Positions 54,120 through 62,789 of a stretch of 64,000 bases of DNA are shown here, one piece after another. Every line of letters starts with the position of its first letter. Position 1 is the stretch's first letter. This DNA comes from Janthinobacterium agaricidamnosum NBRC 102515 = DSM 9628 (GTDB lineage: Bacteria > Pseudomonadota > Gammaproteobacteria > Burkholderiales > Burkholderiaceae_D). The notes under the pieces were generated by a model. It worked only from the letters and a program-made list of their open reading frames with translations. It searched no databases and was not told the origin of the DNA. The position numbers were made by a program, and so were the translations under genes. Where the stretch lies: contig NZ_HG322949.1 of the NCBI RefSeq assembly GCF_000723165.1, forward strand, positions 5,381,524-5,445,523. The letters are read 5' to 3'.

Positions 54120-56348
54120 TCACTTGCTCGCCGGCGTGGCGGCGTTTTCCGGCGTGTCCGGCGCGCGCGGCGGCGCCGGCGGCACCGGATGGACCACCAT
54201 GCTGCCGCCGACCGGCTGGCCATTTTGCAGCGACGGCAACAGCGGCGCGCCGAGATTTCTCAGCATCAGGTTGCCGTCCTGCGGCACGGCGCTGGTTTCG
54301 GCGTCGCGCATGTAGTCGTAGCGGTCGGTCGCCAGGCTGGTGCTTTGCTCCTTGCTGCGCACCACCACCGGGCGCAGGAAGATCATCAGGTTGGTCTTCT
54401 TGCGCGTGCGGGTCTGGTATTTGAACAGGTTGCCCAATACCGGAATGTCGCCCAGGCCGCGCACTTTTTCGGCGCCGTCGCCGGTGGCGTCCTCGATCAG
54501 GCCGCCCAGCACGATGATCTGGCCGTCGTCGGCGACCACATTGTTTTCGATCACCCGGCTATTGATGGTGATGCCGGCCTGGTTGGTCAGGGTGCCCTGG
54601 TCGACGCTGGAGGTTTCGTGGTAAATCGCCAGCTTGATGGTGCCGCCTTCCGAAATCTGCGGCCGCACCTTCAGCGTCAGGCCGACGTCCTTGCGGTCGA
54701 TGGTCTGGAATGGATTCTGGTTGTTGCCGGATGAGTTAGTAAACTGGCCGGTCAGGATCGGCACGTTCTGGCCGACCCGGATGGTGGCCAGCTCATTGTC
54801 GAGCGTGATCATGTTCGGCGTCGACAGGATGTTGGTGTTGTTGTCCGATTCCAGCGCATGCACCAGCGCGCCCAGCCCCAGCGCGCCGTTGATCTGCTTG
54901 AAGATGCCGATATTCAGGCCGCTGCCCGGCAGCTTGCTGCCAAGCGTGGTGGCGTTGCCCGCCGCCAGCGTCAGCAGATTGTTCGGGCCGGCGGAAGTGA
55001 AGGTCTGGGCGCCGCCGATCCGGTAATTGCTCTTGTTGTCGCCGGTCAGGCCGAGCCACTGCACGCCGAATTCGGACGCCTTGTCCGACGTCACTTCGAC
55101 GATCAGCGCTTCGATGTAGACCTGGGCCCGGCGCACGTCGAGCTGGTCGATCACCGCGCGCAGGTTGCGGTACACCGCTTCCGGACAGGTCAGGATCAGC
55201 GTGTTGGTCGACGCGTCGGCCTGGATGAAGCCGGCCGCGCCGCCGGACGACAGTTGCTGCGGGCCGCTGGTCAGCGCCGCATTATTGCCGCCGCCATTGC
55301 CGGTGCCGCCGCCGGCAGAACTCTGGCTACTGCCGAACGAGCCGCCGCTGCCGCTGTTGTTGTTGGCGTTATTGACCGTGTTGCCGCTGTTGGCGCCACC
55401 TTGCTGGGTGTTGTTGGCCGAACCGTCCGACGCGACCACCGCGCGCAGGGTTTGCGCCAGCTTGGTGGCGTCGGCGTTTTTCAGGTACACCACGTGCACG
55501 TTGCCGAGTTGCGCGGTAGGCTGGTCGAGCTTGGCGATCAGCGACTTGGCCAGGTTGGCGCGCGCCAGCGACGGCGCGCGCAGCACCAGCGAATTGGTGC
55601 GCGGATCGGCCAGCACCGAGACCTTGCCGGATGTGTCGGCGCCGACCGACGGCTCCATCAATTTGTTGACCATGGTGGCCAGGTCGGAAGCGATCGCGTA
55701 GCGCACCGGGATCACGTCCAGGTCGCTGGTGGCCGGCGTATCGAGCGCGGCGATGATCTTGCCGAGCCGTTTCAGGTTGTCGGCGTAATCGGTGATCACC
55801 AGCGAATTGTTGCCCGGGTTGGCGTTGATGGTGTTGTTCGGCGAAATCAATGGGCGCAGCGCCGTCACCAGGTTGGCCGACGATTCATAGTTCAGGTAAA
55901 ACACTTGCGAGGCGATCTGGTCGCCCTTGACCGTGCTGGCGCCGCCGCCGACCTGGGTCGGCACCGATTGCAGCTTGGCTTCGGCTTCCGGCACCACCTT
56001 GGCGTAGCCGTCGCCGCTGACCACCGCAAAGCCTTGCAGCCGCAACGCCGACGCCAGCAAGCCGAACGCCTGGGTCTTGGTGATCGATTTTTCGGAGACC
56101 AGCGTGATGGTGCCCTTGACCCGCGGGTCGATCACAAAATTGATGTTGGTGTAATGGCCGACCGCCTTGATCACCGATTCGATGTCGGCGCCGACGAAAT
56201 TGAGCGCGGCTTCATCGCCGGGCGCGGCCCAGCTGACGGCGGGAGCGCCGGCCACGGCGCAGCACAGCAACGCGGCGGCGCTCAGGCGGCGCAGTGCGAA
56301 CGAGGAGAATGCAGGAAATTTAGGTGTGCTCACGGATGATTTTTTCAT
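54120..56348 (-). CDS. gspD: Type II secretion outer-membrane secretin GspD
   Basis: A 742-residue secretin. A signal peptide (about 1-42) is followed by N0-N3 domains (about 45-390) and the secretin core ([39 protein letters not shown]). The N3 region contains a long Gly/Asn/Ser-rich insertion (about 310-365) that is unusually repetitive. There is no obvious pilotin-binding S-domain beyond the C-terminal ~60 residues. It overlaps the gspN stop by 4 bp. Confidence 0.96.
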   Translation of the reverse strand: MKKSSVSTPKFPAFSSFALRRLSAAALLCCAVAGAPAVSWAAPGDEAALNFVGADIESVIKAVGHYTNINFVIDPRVKGTITLVSEKSITKTQAFGLLASALRLQGFAVVSGDGYAKVVPEAEAKLQSVPTQVGGGASTVKGDQIASQVFYLNYESSANLVTALRPLISPNNTINANPGNNSLVITDYADNLKRLGKIIAALDTPATSDLDVIPVRYAIASDLATMVNKLMEPSVGADTSGKVSVLADPRTNSLVLRAPSLARANLAKSLIAKLDQPTAQLGNVHVVYLKNADATKLAQTLRAVVASDGSANNTQQGGANSGNTVNNANNNSGSGGSFGSSQSSAGGGTGNGGGNNAALTSGPQQLSSGGAAGFIQADASTNTLILTCPEAVYRNLRAVIDQLDVRRAQVYIEALIVEVTSDKASEFGVQWLGLTGDNKSNYRIGGAQTFTSAGPNNLLTLAAGNATTLGSKLPGSGLNIGIFKQINGALGLGALVHALESDNNTNILSTPNMITLDNELATIRVGQNVPILTGQFTNSSGNNQNPFQTIDRKDVGLTLKVRPQISEGGTIKLAIYHETSSVDQGTLTNQAGITINSRVIENNVVADDGQIIVLGGLIEDATGDGAEKVRGLGDIPVLGNLFKYQTRTRKKTNLMIFLRPVVVRSKEQSTSLATDRYDYMRDAETSAVPQDGNLMLRNLGAPLLPSLQNGQPVGGSMVVHPVPPAPPRAPDTPENAATPASK

Positions 56349-57121
56349 TGTCTGAACTCAAGGGCGATAATGTTTTTGTCGCTATCGTTACGGCGCTGTC
56401 CCAGCAAATTCAACAAACTCGCCAAGGTCTCTTCATATCCTGCTGCTGCCTGCGCCTGGCCGGAAAACTGCAGGCGGCCGTGGTTCAGCGCGCCTTTCCC
56501 GTCCAGCAAAAGCGGTCCTTTGACGGAGCGCAAATTCAGCGTCGCCTGCTGGCCAGCCCAATCGAACGCCAGTTCGTAGCTGCCCAGCGGACGGATCGGC
56601 GACAGGCGCGAAGCCATGTCTTCCATTTCCAGCGTGGTCCTGCCGTTGGCGGAGAACTGCCGTTCGGCCAGCGCCAGTTCCAGCGTGGTCCACGACAGCC
56701 GCATCGCGCCGCTGGGCGCGATGGTGTTCAGCGGCGCGCCCAGCCCGGCCAGCCCTTCGGCCGGCAGCAGCAAGGCGGCCGGACTGACTTGCCACTGCGA
56801 CCAGGAACCGCGCAAATTGACGACCTGCGACAAGGCTTCCGGGTTTTCCAGCTGCAGGTCGACCGATCCGACCAGCACCAGCGGCGAGATGCGCCACGTA
56901 AAACGGCCCGGCAGCAATGGCGTCACGGCGCCGCTGCTGGTGGCCGCGCCGCCGACAAAGGCGGAACCGCGCCACAGCGTACCTTGCGCATCGCCCAGCG
57001 TCAAACGGCCGCCGGTCTGCTGTTCGACCATCGCCGCGACCCAGCTGGCCGGAAAGAACACCAGCAGCGTCAGCGCCACGCTGGCGGCGATCGCCAGCAA
57101 CCACAATACGGCGCGCCTCAT
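56345..57121 (-). CDS. gspN: Type II secretion protein GspN
   Basis: A 258-residue protein with one N-terminal membrane segment (about 5-28) and a periplasmic beta-rich domain (LTLGDAQGTLWRGSAF; RLSWTTLELALAER). GspN is present in only some type II systems and its role is unclear. It is coupled by 4-bp overlaps to both gspM and gspD. Confidence 0.88.
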   Translation of the reverse strand: MRRAVLWLLAIAASVALTLLVFFPASWVAAMVEQQTGGRLTLGDAQGTLWRGSAFVGGAATSSGAVTPLLPGRFTWRISPLVLVGSVDLQLENPEALSQVVNLRGSWSQWQVSPAALLLPAEGLAGLGAPLNTIAPSGAMRLSWTTLELALAERQFSANGRTTLEMEDMASRLSPIRPLGSYELAFDWAGQQATLNLRSVKGPLLLDGKGALNHGRLQFSGQAQAAAGYEETLASLLNLLGQRRNDSDKNIIALEFRQ

Positions 57122-57639
57122 TTGACCGCGTCCGCGCTCTGGTGCAAGGTCAGCGCCGCGTCGACGATGCCTTCCTTGGCTTGCGCGCTGATCACCGCTT
57201 CGCGCACCACGATGCGGTTTTCGCGGCGCAGCGCGTCGAGCCAGGCCACCAGGCCGGAAAACGCCACGCCGTTCATTTGCACCTTGGCGTATTCGCCGCT
57301 CAGCGACAGCGATTGCGCGCTCAGGCCGCGCGACGCCAGCGATTGCGCCAGCGCGTCGCGGCTCATGGCCGGCACTTGCAGCGGCGCCTGGCGTTTCAGC
57401 TCATCGGCCTGCTTCGCCAGCGCCTGCAAATCGGCGGCGTCCTGGCGCATCAGCGGCAATTCCTTTTGCAGCTTGGCACGGCCGTCCAGCGCCGGCGCCA
57501 GCAGCACCGCATACACCAGCGCCAATCCCAGCGCCAGCGCGCAGATCTTCAGCAGCTTGCGTTCCTGCTCGCTGCGTTCGGACCAGAAAGTGAGCGCGGC
57601 CAGCTTGTAGCCAGCCAGCGCCTGTGACGATTGTTTCAT
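57118..57639 (-). CDS. gspM: Type II secretion protein GspM
   Basis: A 173-residue inner-membrane protein with one membrane segment (about 28-50), a periplasmic coiled coil (about 60-95) and a small ferredoxin-like domain. It partners GspL in the assembly platform. Its start overlaps the gspL stop (ATGA). Confidence 0.9.
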   Translation of the reverse strand: MKQSSQALAGYKLAALTFWSERSEQERKLLKICALALGLALVYAVLLAPALDGRAKLQKELPLMRQDAADLQALAKQADELKRQAPLQVPAMSRDALAQSLASRGLSAQSLSLSGEYAKVQMNGVAFSGLVAWLDALRRENRIVVREAVISAQAKEGIVDAALTLHQSADAVK

Positions 57640-58868
57640 GATTGAGCTCCGCTATTCGGGCTGGCGGCGCGGATCTGCCACACCCCCGGCCCGGTTTCTT
57701 TCAAGGCCAGCTTGCGCTCGGCCAGCAGCGACCTGGCTTGCGCCAGCGCGCCGGCGTCGACCATGTCCGGCTTCAGCTTGACGGTCAGGGCATGGTCGCG
57801 GTATTCCAGGCTGGCGATCACGCCGCGATTGGCCAGGCTGCCCAGCGCTTCGCCCAGCGCCGCGCTGATGCTGGTGAATTCGTCGGCCCCGACTTGCCCG
57901 CTGAGCAGGCGCGCGGCGGCGATATTGCGGCGCATCTGCTCGGCCGGATACAGCGGGGTTTCGTTCGGATAGGCCGCCTTGAAGATTTGCGTCATCGAGG
58001 TCTTGACGGTGGCGGCGTCGCGCTTCAGCCGCGACCATTCGATATTCAACCCGGCGATATTGACGATGGCCAGCAGCACGGCGAGGCGCAACGGCCAGCG
58101 CCATGTCTGCCAGGTACGGGACGGCGCGCCGGCCGATCCCAGCGCGGCAAACAGGTCCGGCCCGGCCGTCTTCGAGGCGGCAATCCAGTGCGCCCAATGG
58201 TCGCTGTCGACCGTCACGCCGCTCACCTCCAGCGCCAGCTGCTGGTACTCGGCGGCCTGCGCGGCCGGCACATACACCGTCAGCGGCGCGTCGCCGGCCA
58301 TGCCGCGCAATACTTGCAGCGCCGCCTGCGGCTGGGCCGGCAAGCTCAGGCCCAATCCTTCGGACGGCGTCAGGCGCAGCGTCAGGTCGAGTCCGCTGTT
58401 GCTCAATTGCAACACCGCGGCCAGACCACCGACCGGCAGCGGCACGCATAACTGCGCCGGCAGCACGCTGATGGCATGGGCGCCCTGCGCCAGCAACGCT
58501 TTCACCAGCACGTCCAGCCAGGCCCGCTGCACCACCGCCACCGTGCGCAAACCCTCGGCATCGGGCAGCGTGGCGGCCAGCACGCAATCGCCCGGCTCGC
58601 CGAGGATGTGTTCTTCGACCAGCCCGGGCAGTGCCGCCTTCAGGCGCGCGCCCGACAGCGGCGGGGTTTTCAAACGCAACAGGGTCACGTCGGCGGCCGC
58701 CAGCAGCAGCACCACGCGGCGCGCGCCGGCGATCAATTCGCCCAGGCTGCCCAGCGCGGCCGCGCCCTGTTGCAGCAGGTTGCCGCCGTCGCCGGCCAGC
58801 GCGAACTGGCACAGCGCGACGTTGTCGATACTGGCTTTGGCCGGATGGCGCAGGTAGAGAGTTGTCAA
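57636..58868 (-). CDS. gspL: Type II secretion protein GspL
   Basis: A 410-residue bitopic protein with a cytoplasmic actin-like domain (about 1-240) that holds GspE, one membrane segment (about 262-280), and a periplasmic domain that contacts GspM. The gene starts with TTG (58868); MTTLYLRHPAK fits the family start and no ATG lies nearby. It overlaps gspM by 4 bp. Confidence 0.9.
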   Translation of the reverse strand: MTTLYLRHPAKASIDNVALCQFALAGDGGNLLQQGAAALGSLGELIAGARRVVLLLAAADVTLLRLKTPPLSGARLKAALPGLVEEHILGEPGDCVLAATLPDAEGLRTVAVVQRAWLDVLVKALLAQGAHAISVLPAQLCVPLPVGGLAAVLQLSNSGLDLTLRLTPSEGLGLSLPAQPQAALQVLRGMAGDAPLTVYVPAAQAAEYQQLALEVSGVTVDSDHWAHWIAASKTAGPDLFAALGSAGAPSRTWQTWRWPLRLAVLLAIVNIAGLNIEWSRLKRDAATVKTSMTQIFKAAYPNETPLYPAEQMRRNIAAARLLSGQVGADEFTSISAALGEALGSLANRGVIASLEYRDHALTVKLKPDMVDAGALAQARSLLAERKLALKETGPGVWQIRAASPNSGAQS

Positions 58869-58887
58869 AGGGTTTCGCTTTCAGGTA

Positions 58888-59844
58888 TTAGTATTCGCGC
58901 ATCCAGATCATTTTGGTGGTGCGCGTCGGCTGCTGGGTACGCTGAATCAGCGCCTGCGCATTCAGCACCGCCCGGTCCAGCTTGACCAGGATCGAGGCCA
59001 AAAAATAATCGCTTTTTACATCCACGTCCACGCTCGCAGGCTTGCCCAGGTTGCTAGTAAAATTAGCCGCGCTGATGAACGGCGTGCGCTGCCGCGCCAC
59101 CACCAGCGTATTCGCTTCCGACAGCGACACATCGCCCAGCGCCGCCAGCACTTCGGCCGGCGCGGTATTCACATTCACCTTGCTGCGTACCGGCAGCACG
59201 ATGACAAAGTCGCGCAGCTTGTCCAGCACTTGCGGCGTCATTCCCGGCACCGCCAGCAAATCCTCGACCTGCGTCAGGCCGATCAGCGCGCTGCCGCCGC
59301 CACCGCCGGACTGGCTGCCCTCGCCCGGCGGGACATTGGGCTGGTCCGGCCCGGCGCCCGCCACCGAGGTATCGGCCATCATCTTTTGCACCGCTTGCGC
59401 CAGGCCGCTGTCGAGCTGCAAATTGGTCAGTAATCGTTGAAATACCAGCAACTGTTTCGGGTCGGGAATCTTGCCATTCATCAAATTAGTCAAATTGTAA
59501 CGCGCCTGAGCGTCCGTGGCACGCCCTGAAACGGTGGCGTTGAATTTTTCGCCCTGTTCGCGTTCGCGGTCGATATAGTCGTCCAGCTGCGCCTCTTCGA
59601 TCGGCTTGGCCCAGATATCGTTCAAGGTGGTGATCGGTGAAAAGTCTTCGCGCAGCCAGAAGCGGGCAAAGTCGGCCATGCCCAATGCGACCCAGCGGGT
59701 TTGCAGATGCAGGCGCTGGTTTTCCATCGAACGCACTTGCACCTGCTGCTGCCAGAACAGGCTGGCGACGATGGTGATGGCCAGCGTGGTCAGCAGCAGC
59801 GCGGTAATCACCGCGACGCCCTGCTGGCGCCGGCGCGGCATCAT
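58888..59844 (-). CDS. gspK: Type II secretion minor pseudopilin GspK
   Basis: A 318-residue large minor pseudopilin that caps the pseudopilus tip. A prepilin-like leader RRRQQG is followed by the hydrophobic helix VAVITALLLTTLAITIV. A Gly/Ser-rich loop lies near residue 190 (SQSGGGGGSA), and a helix-hairpin segment (TAPAEVLAALGDV) follows. The start ATG overlaps the gspJ stop. Confidence 0.92.
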   Translation of the reverse strand: MMPRRRQQGVAVITALLLTTLAITIVASLFWQQQVQVRSMENQRLHLQTRWVALGMADFARFWLREDFSPITTLNDIWAKPIEEAQLDDYIDREREQGEKFNATVSGRATDAQARYNLTNLMNGKIPDPKQLLVFQRLLTNLQLDSGLAQAVQKMMADTSVAGAGPDQPNVPPGEGSQSGGGGGSALIGLTQVEDLLAVPGMTPQVLDKLRDFVIVLPVRSKVNVNTAPAEVLAALGDVSLSEANTLVVARQRTPFISAANFTSNLGKPASVDVDVKSDYFLASILVKLDRAVLNAQALIQRTQQPTRTTKMIWMREY

Positions 59845-60479
59845 ACGGCCCCCAGGAAAAAGACTTTGACCAGGCCGGCCGCCTGGCCGGAAATTTGCAG
59901 CGCCACCTCGAATCCGGTGACGCCGACCGGCAAGGTATTGGTGCCGCTCAGCACGCGCCAGGCGGAGCCGTCCCACGAACGCATGGTCATGCTGTCGAGG
60001 CCGCGCTGCAATTCCACCGGCACGCCGCCGCCGCTGGTTTCGGTATCCGCGTTACTCAGCGCGGCTTGCCACAAGCCGTCGATCTGCGCCAGGTCGCGGG
60101 TGCTGGCGCTTTCGCGCCGGGTCAGCACGCCGCCGCTCAAGCGATAAGTGACCACTTGCATCTGCACCGCCTCGCTTTCGCCGGCGCTGGTGCGCACCAG
60201 CGTAAAGCGGTCGTTGTCGACCGCCAGCCGGTCATGGCCGCGCATCAGGTTCTGGTCGGCCAGGTGCTCGCAATCGCTTTGCATCTGGGCGAACGCCAAT
60301 TGCATGCCGCGCGTCTGTTCCAGTTGTCCGGTCAAGGTCTGGCGCGCGCGCACGATGCTGTCCAGGCCGCGCCAGCCGAGCACCGCGACGATCGCCAGGA
60401 TGCTGATCGCCACCAGCAATTCGATCAGCGTGAAGCCGCCGCGACGCCGGGGTTGGATAGGCCTGCTGGAGTCGTTCAT
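59841..60479 (-). CDS. gspJ: Type II secretion minor pseudopilin GspJ
   Basis: A 212-residue pseudopilin. The leader RRRGG is followed by FTLIELLVAISILAIV with the conserved Glu at +5 of the mature chain. GAGG lies 6 nt before the ATG at 60479, favoured over the GTG at 60491 that overlaps gspI. It works with GspI and GspK at the tip. Confidence 0.92.
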   Translation of the reverse strand: MNDSSRPIQPRRRGGFTLIELLVAISILAIVAVLGWRGLDSIVRARQTLTGQLEQTRGMQLAFAQMQSDCEHLADQNLMRGHDRLAVDNDRFTLVRTSAGESEAVQMQVVTYRLSGGVLTRRESASTRDLAQIDGLWQAALSNADTETSGGGVPVELQRGLDSMTMRSWDGSAWRVLSGTNTLPVGVTGFEVALQISGQAAGLVKVFFLGAV

Positions 60480-60487
60480 GGCATCCC

Positions 60488-60892
60488 TCACTGATTAAAC
60501 GACAACAGCACCAGGCGCACGATCAGGCGGTCCGGGTGCGCGGTTTCATACACGCTCAGCTGCACCCGGCGCATGCGCGGGTTGCCGGTGGCGATCACTT
60601 CCTGGCGGCACTCCAGCAGCAGATCGCCCTGCGGGCAATCGAAGCTGGTCTTGCCGACCGGCGGAAAGATTTTTTCGAGACGCAAGTGCACCAGCTGGTT
60701 TTCCGCCGCCCAGGTGGCCATCATCGCGCTGCGCAAACCGTTGCTGTTCTGGGTCAGGCTGCCGACCGCGCGCAGCGACGCGCCCAGCGCGGTGCCGACG
60801 ATGACCAGCGCCACCAGCACTTCCAGCAGCGTGAAGCCGCGCGCGCGGCGCCGCGGCATCAGGCGGGAAAGGTGAACGGAGCGGAAAAACAT
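60488..60892 (-). CDS. gspI: Type II secretion minor pseudopilin GspI
   Basis: A 134-residue pseudopilin with leader RRRARG and mature start FTLLEVLVALVIVGTALG. GAGG lies 7 nt before the ATG at 60892; ATGs at 60904 and 60859 are alternatives in the same frame. GspI is thought to start assembly of the tip complex. Confidence 0.9.
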   Translation of the reverse strand: MFFRSVHLSRLMPRRRARGFTLLEVLVALVIVGTALGASLRAVGSLTQNSNGLRSAMMATWAAENQLVHLRLEKIFPPVGKTSFDCPQGDLLLECRQEVIATGNPRMRRVQLSVYETAHPDRLIVRLVLLSFNQ

Positions 60893-60906
60893 GGCTGGCC
60901 TCATCG

Positions 60907-61407
60907 TCAGTCAACCGTAAAATGGCCGATGCCGTCGGCGCGGATGGCGACGCTGCGCTCGCCGCTGGCCAGCGTCAGCACAAAGGGTTTGTCGACCGGT
61001 TCGCGGCCGAAGATGATGCGCAGCGGCCTGGCCAGCGTGTTCGACGGCGCCACCGTCAACATCAGCGGCGCATTCTTGAAGGGACGCTCGCGCAGCAAGT
61101 CGTCCTGCGTGATCGGCTCCCAGCGCTTGTCGTTGAGCACCAGGAAGCGGTATTGCTGGTCGTCGGCCTCGAACGCCACTTGGCGGCTGCGCAGGATCGC
61201 TTCGTCGCGCGCCAGTTGCAGCAGCAGCGCGATGCGCTCGCCTTCCTTTTGCAGCGCCTGCTGGCCGTTCGGCAAGGCGTTCAGCGATACCATGCCGAGC
61301 GTGATGCCAAAGATGACCATCACGACCAGCAGCTCGATCAGCGTGAAACCGCGCGCGCGGACGCGCCGCGGCTCAACTGTCGGCAACAGGGATCTCAGAT
61401 TTCCCAC
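60907..61407 (-). CDS. gspH: Type II secretion minor pseudopilin GspH
   Basis: A 166-residue pseudopilin beginning at a GTG (61407) that overlaps the gspG end by 13 bp. Leader RVRARG precedes FTLIELLVVMVIFGITLG. GspH links the tip complex to the GspG shaft. Confidence 0.9.
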   Translation of the reverse strand: MGNLRSLLPTVEPRRVRARGFTLIELLVVMVIFGITLGMVSLNALPNGQQALQKEGERIALLLQLARDEAILRSRQVAFEADDQQYRFLVLNDKRWEPITQDDLLRERPFKNAPLMLTVAPSNTLARPLRIIFGREPVDKPFVLTLASGERSVAIRADGIGHFTVD

Positions 61408-61847
61408 GAACCGATATCGGCGTCGTCGCCGGTACCGCCGGGCTGGCCGTCGGCGCCCAGCGACAACACGTCAACCTCGCCCTTGATGCCAGGCGACAGG
61501 TATTGGTAAGGATTGCCCCATGGGTCTTTCGGCATTTTTTCCAGGTAGCCGCCCTCTTTCCAGCCATTCGCGGCCGGACCGGAGGTCGGCTTGACGATCA
61601 GCGCCTGCAAGCCTTGTTCGGTGGTCGGGTAGCGCTGGTTATCCAGTTTGTACAATTTCAGCGCCTGCATCACGGTCGAAATGTCGACCTTGGCGGCCGC
61701 CACTTTCGATTCGCCGGTACGGGCGATCAGCTTTGGCACCACCAGCGACGCGAGGATGCCCATGATGACCACCACCACCATGATTTCAATCAGCGTAAAG
61801 CCCCGCGCGCGGCGCCGTGGAATCGAATGATTTGTTGCTTTTTGCAT
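61395..61847 (-). CDS. gspG: Type II secretion major pseudopilin GspG
   Basis: A 150-residue major pseudopilin. Leader RRRARG precedes FTLIEIMVVVVIMGILASLV; the rest contains YKLDNQRYPTTEQGL, DPWGNPYQY and the C-terminal calcium-site region ending DADIGSWEI. It is the first gene of a twelve-gene operon (gspG to gspC), with most neighbours overlapping by a few bases. No prepilin peptidase (gspO) is present here. Confidence 0.96.
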   Translation of the reverse strand: MQKATNHSIPRRRARGFTLIEIMVVVVIMGILASLVVPKLIARTGESKVAAAKVDISTVMQALKLYKLDNQRYPTTEQGLQALIVKPTSGPAANGWKEGGYLEKMPKDPWGNPYQYLSPGIKGEVDVLSLGADGQPGGTGDDADIGSWEI

Positions 61848-61881
61848 AATAAATTTCAAGGATGATGAACAATGAGTGCAG

Positions 61882-61912
61882 AGTATAAGGCGGCAATACC
61901 CGTCCATGACAA
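61882..61912 (-). promoter_or_regulatory. Putative promoter of the gsp operon
   Basis: On the minus strand TTGTCA (61907-61912) is followed after 19 nt by TATACT (61882-61887), or after 18 nt by TTATAC. It lies 35 bp before the gspG ATG. The spacing is slightly long, so confidence is moderate. Confidence 0.5.
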
Positions 61913-62000
61913 AAAGCTGTAAAAAAAGTTGCCACAGGCCACGGTTTTGACACGGCTATCGCACCGGCGTATCGCCAAGGACAGCGTCAATACGGCCGAC

Positions 62001-62762
62001 TCAGCCGGCCGGATGCGGCTGGCCGCACACCGCGCAGGCCGGATCGCGCCCGACTTGCATGCTGCTCCACTCCATGTTCAGGCCGTCCAGCAGCAACAGC
62101 CGCCCGGCCAGCGAGTCGCCGATGCCGATCACCAGCTTCAACGCTTCGGCCGCCTGCATCGCGCCGACCACCCCGACCAGCGGCGCGAACACGCCCATGG
62201 TGGAACAGGCCGCGTCCTCGAAATGCTGGTCTTGCGGAAACAGGCAGGAATAACACGGCGCCGTGCCGGAACGCGGGTCGAACACGCTGACCTGGGCGTC
62301 GAAGCGGATCGCCGCGCCGGACACCAGCGGCACCTTGCGGGCCACGCACGCGCGGTTGACGGCGTGGCGGGTGGCGAAGTTGTCGGTGCAGTCGAGCACC
62401 ACGTCGGCGCCGGCCACCAGTTCCAGCAAGCGGGCGTCATCGGCCCGTTCGGCCAGCGCCACGATCTCGATCTCGGGATTGATTTGATGTAGCGACTGTT
62501 GCGCCGACAGCGCCTTGGGCTGGCCGATGCGCGCCGTGGTGTGGGCGATCTGGCGCTGCAAATTGGTCAGGTCGACCACATCGTCGTCGACCAGCGTCAG
62601 CTTGCCGATGCCGGCCGACGCCAGGTACATCGCGGCCGGCGAGCCGAGGCCCCCGGCGCCGATTACCAGCACCTGCGCGGCCAGCAGTTTTTGCTGGCCT
62701 TCGATGCCGATCTGGTCGAGCAGGATGTGGCGCGAATAGCGCAGCAGCTGGTGATCGTTCAT
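62001..62762 (-). CDS. moeB: MoeB/ThiF-family sulfur-carrier adenylyltransferase
   Basis: A 253-residue E1-like enzyme that adenylates the C-terminus of MoaD or ThiS for sulfur transfer. The ATP-binding loop GAGGLGSP is at about 36-43; QRQIAHTT and DCTDNFATRHAVN match the family. A zinc pair of CxxC motifs (CYSC and CAVC) and a Cys in DAACSTMG are present. There is no rhodanese domain. The order ctp-moeB is common in betaproteobacteria. Confidence 0.9.
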   Translation of the reverse strand: MNDHQLLRYSRHILLDQIGIEGQQKLLAAQVLVIGAGGLGSPAAMYLASAGIGKLTLVDDDVVDLTNLQRQIAHTTARIGQPKALSAQQSLHQINPEIEIVALAERADDARLLELVAGADVVLDCTDNFATRHAVNRACVARKVPLVSGAAIRFDAQVSVFDPRSGTAPCYSCLFPQDQHFEDAACSTMGVFAPLVGVVGAMQAAEALKLVIGIGDSLAGRLLLLDGLNMEWSSMQVGRDPACAVCGQPHPAG

Positions 62763-62789
62763 ATGGCGTGCCTGCAGCCCTTGCCCGCC

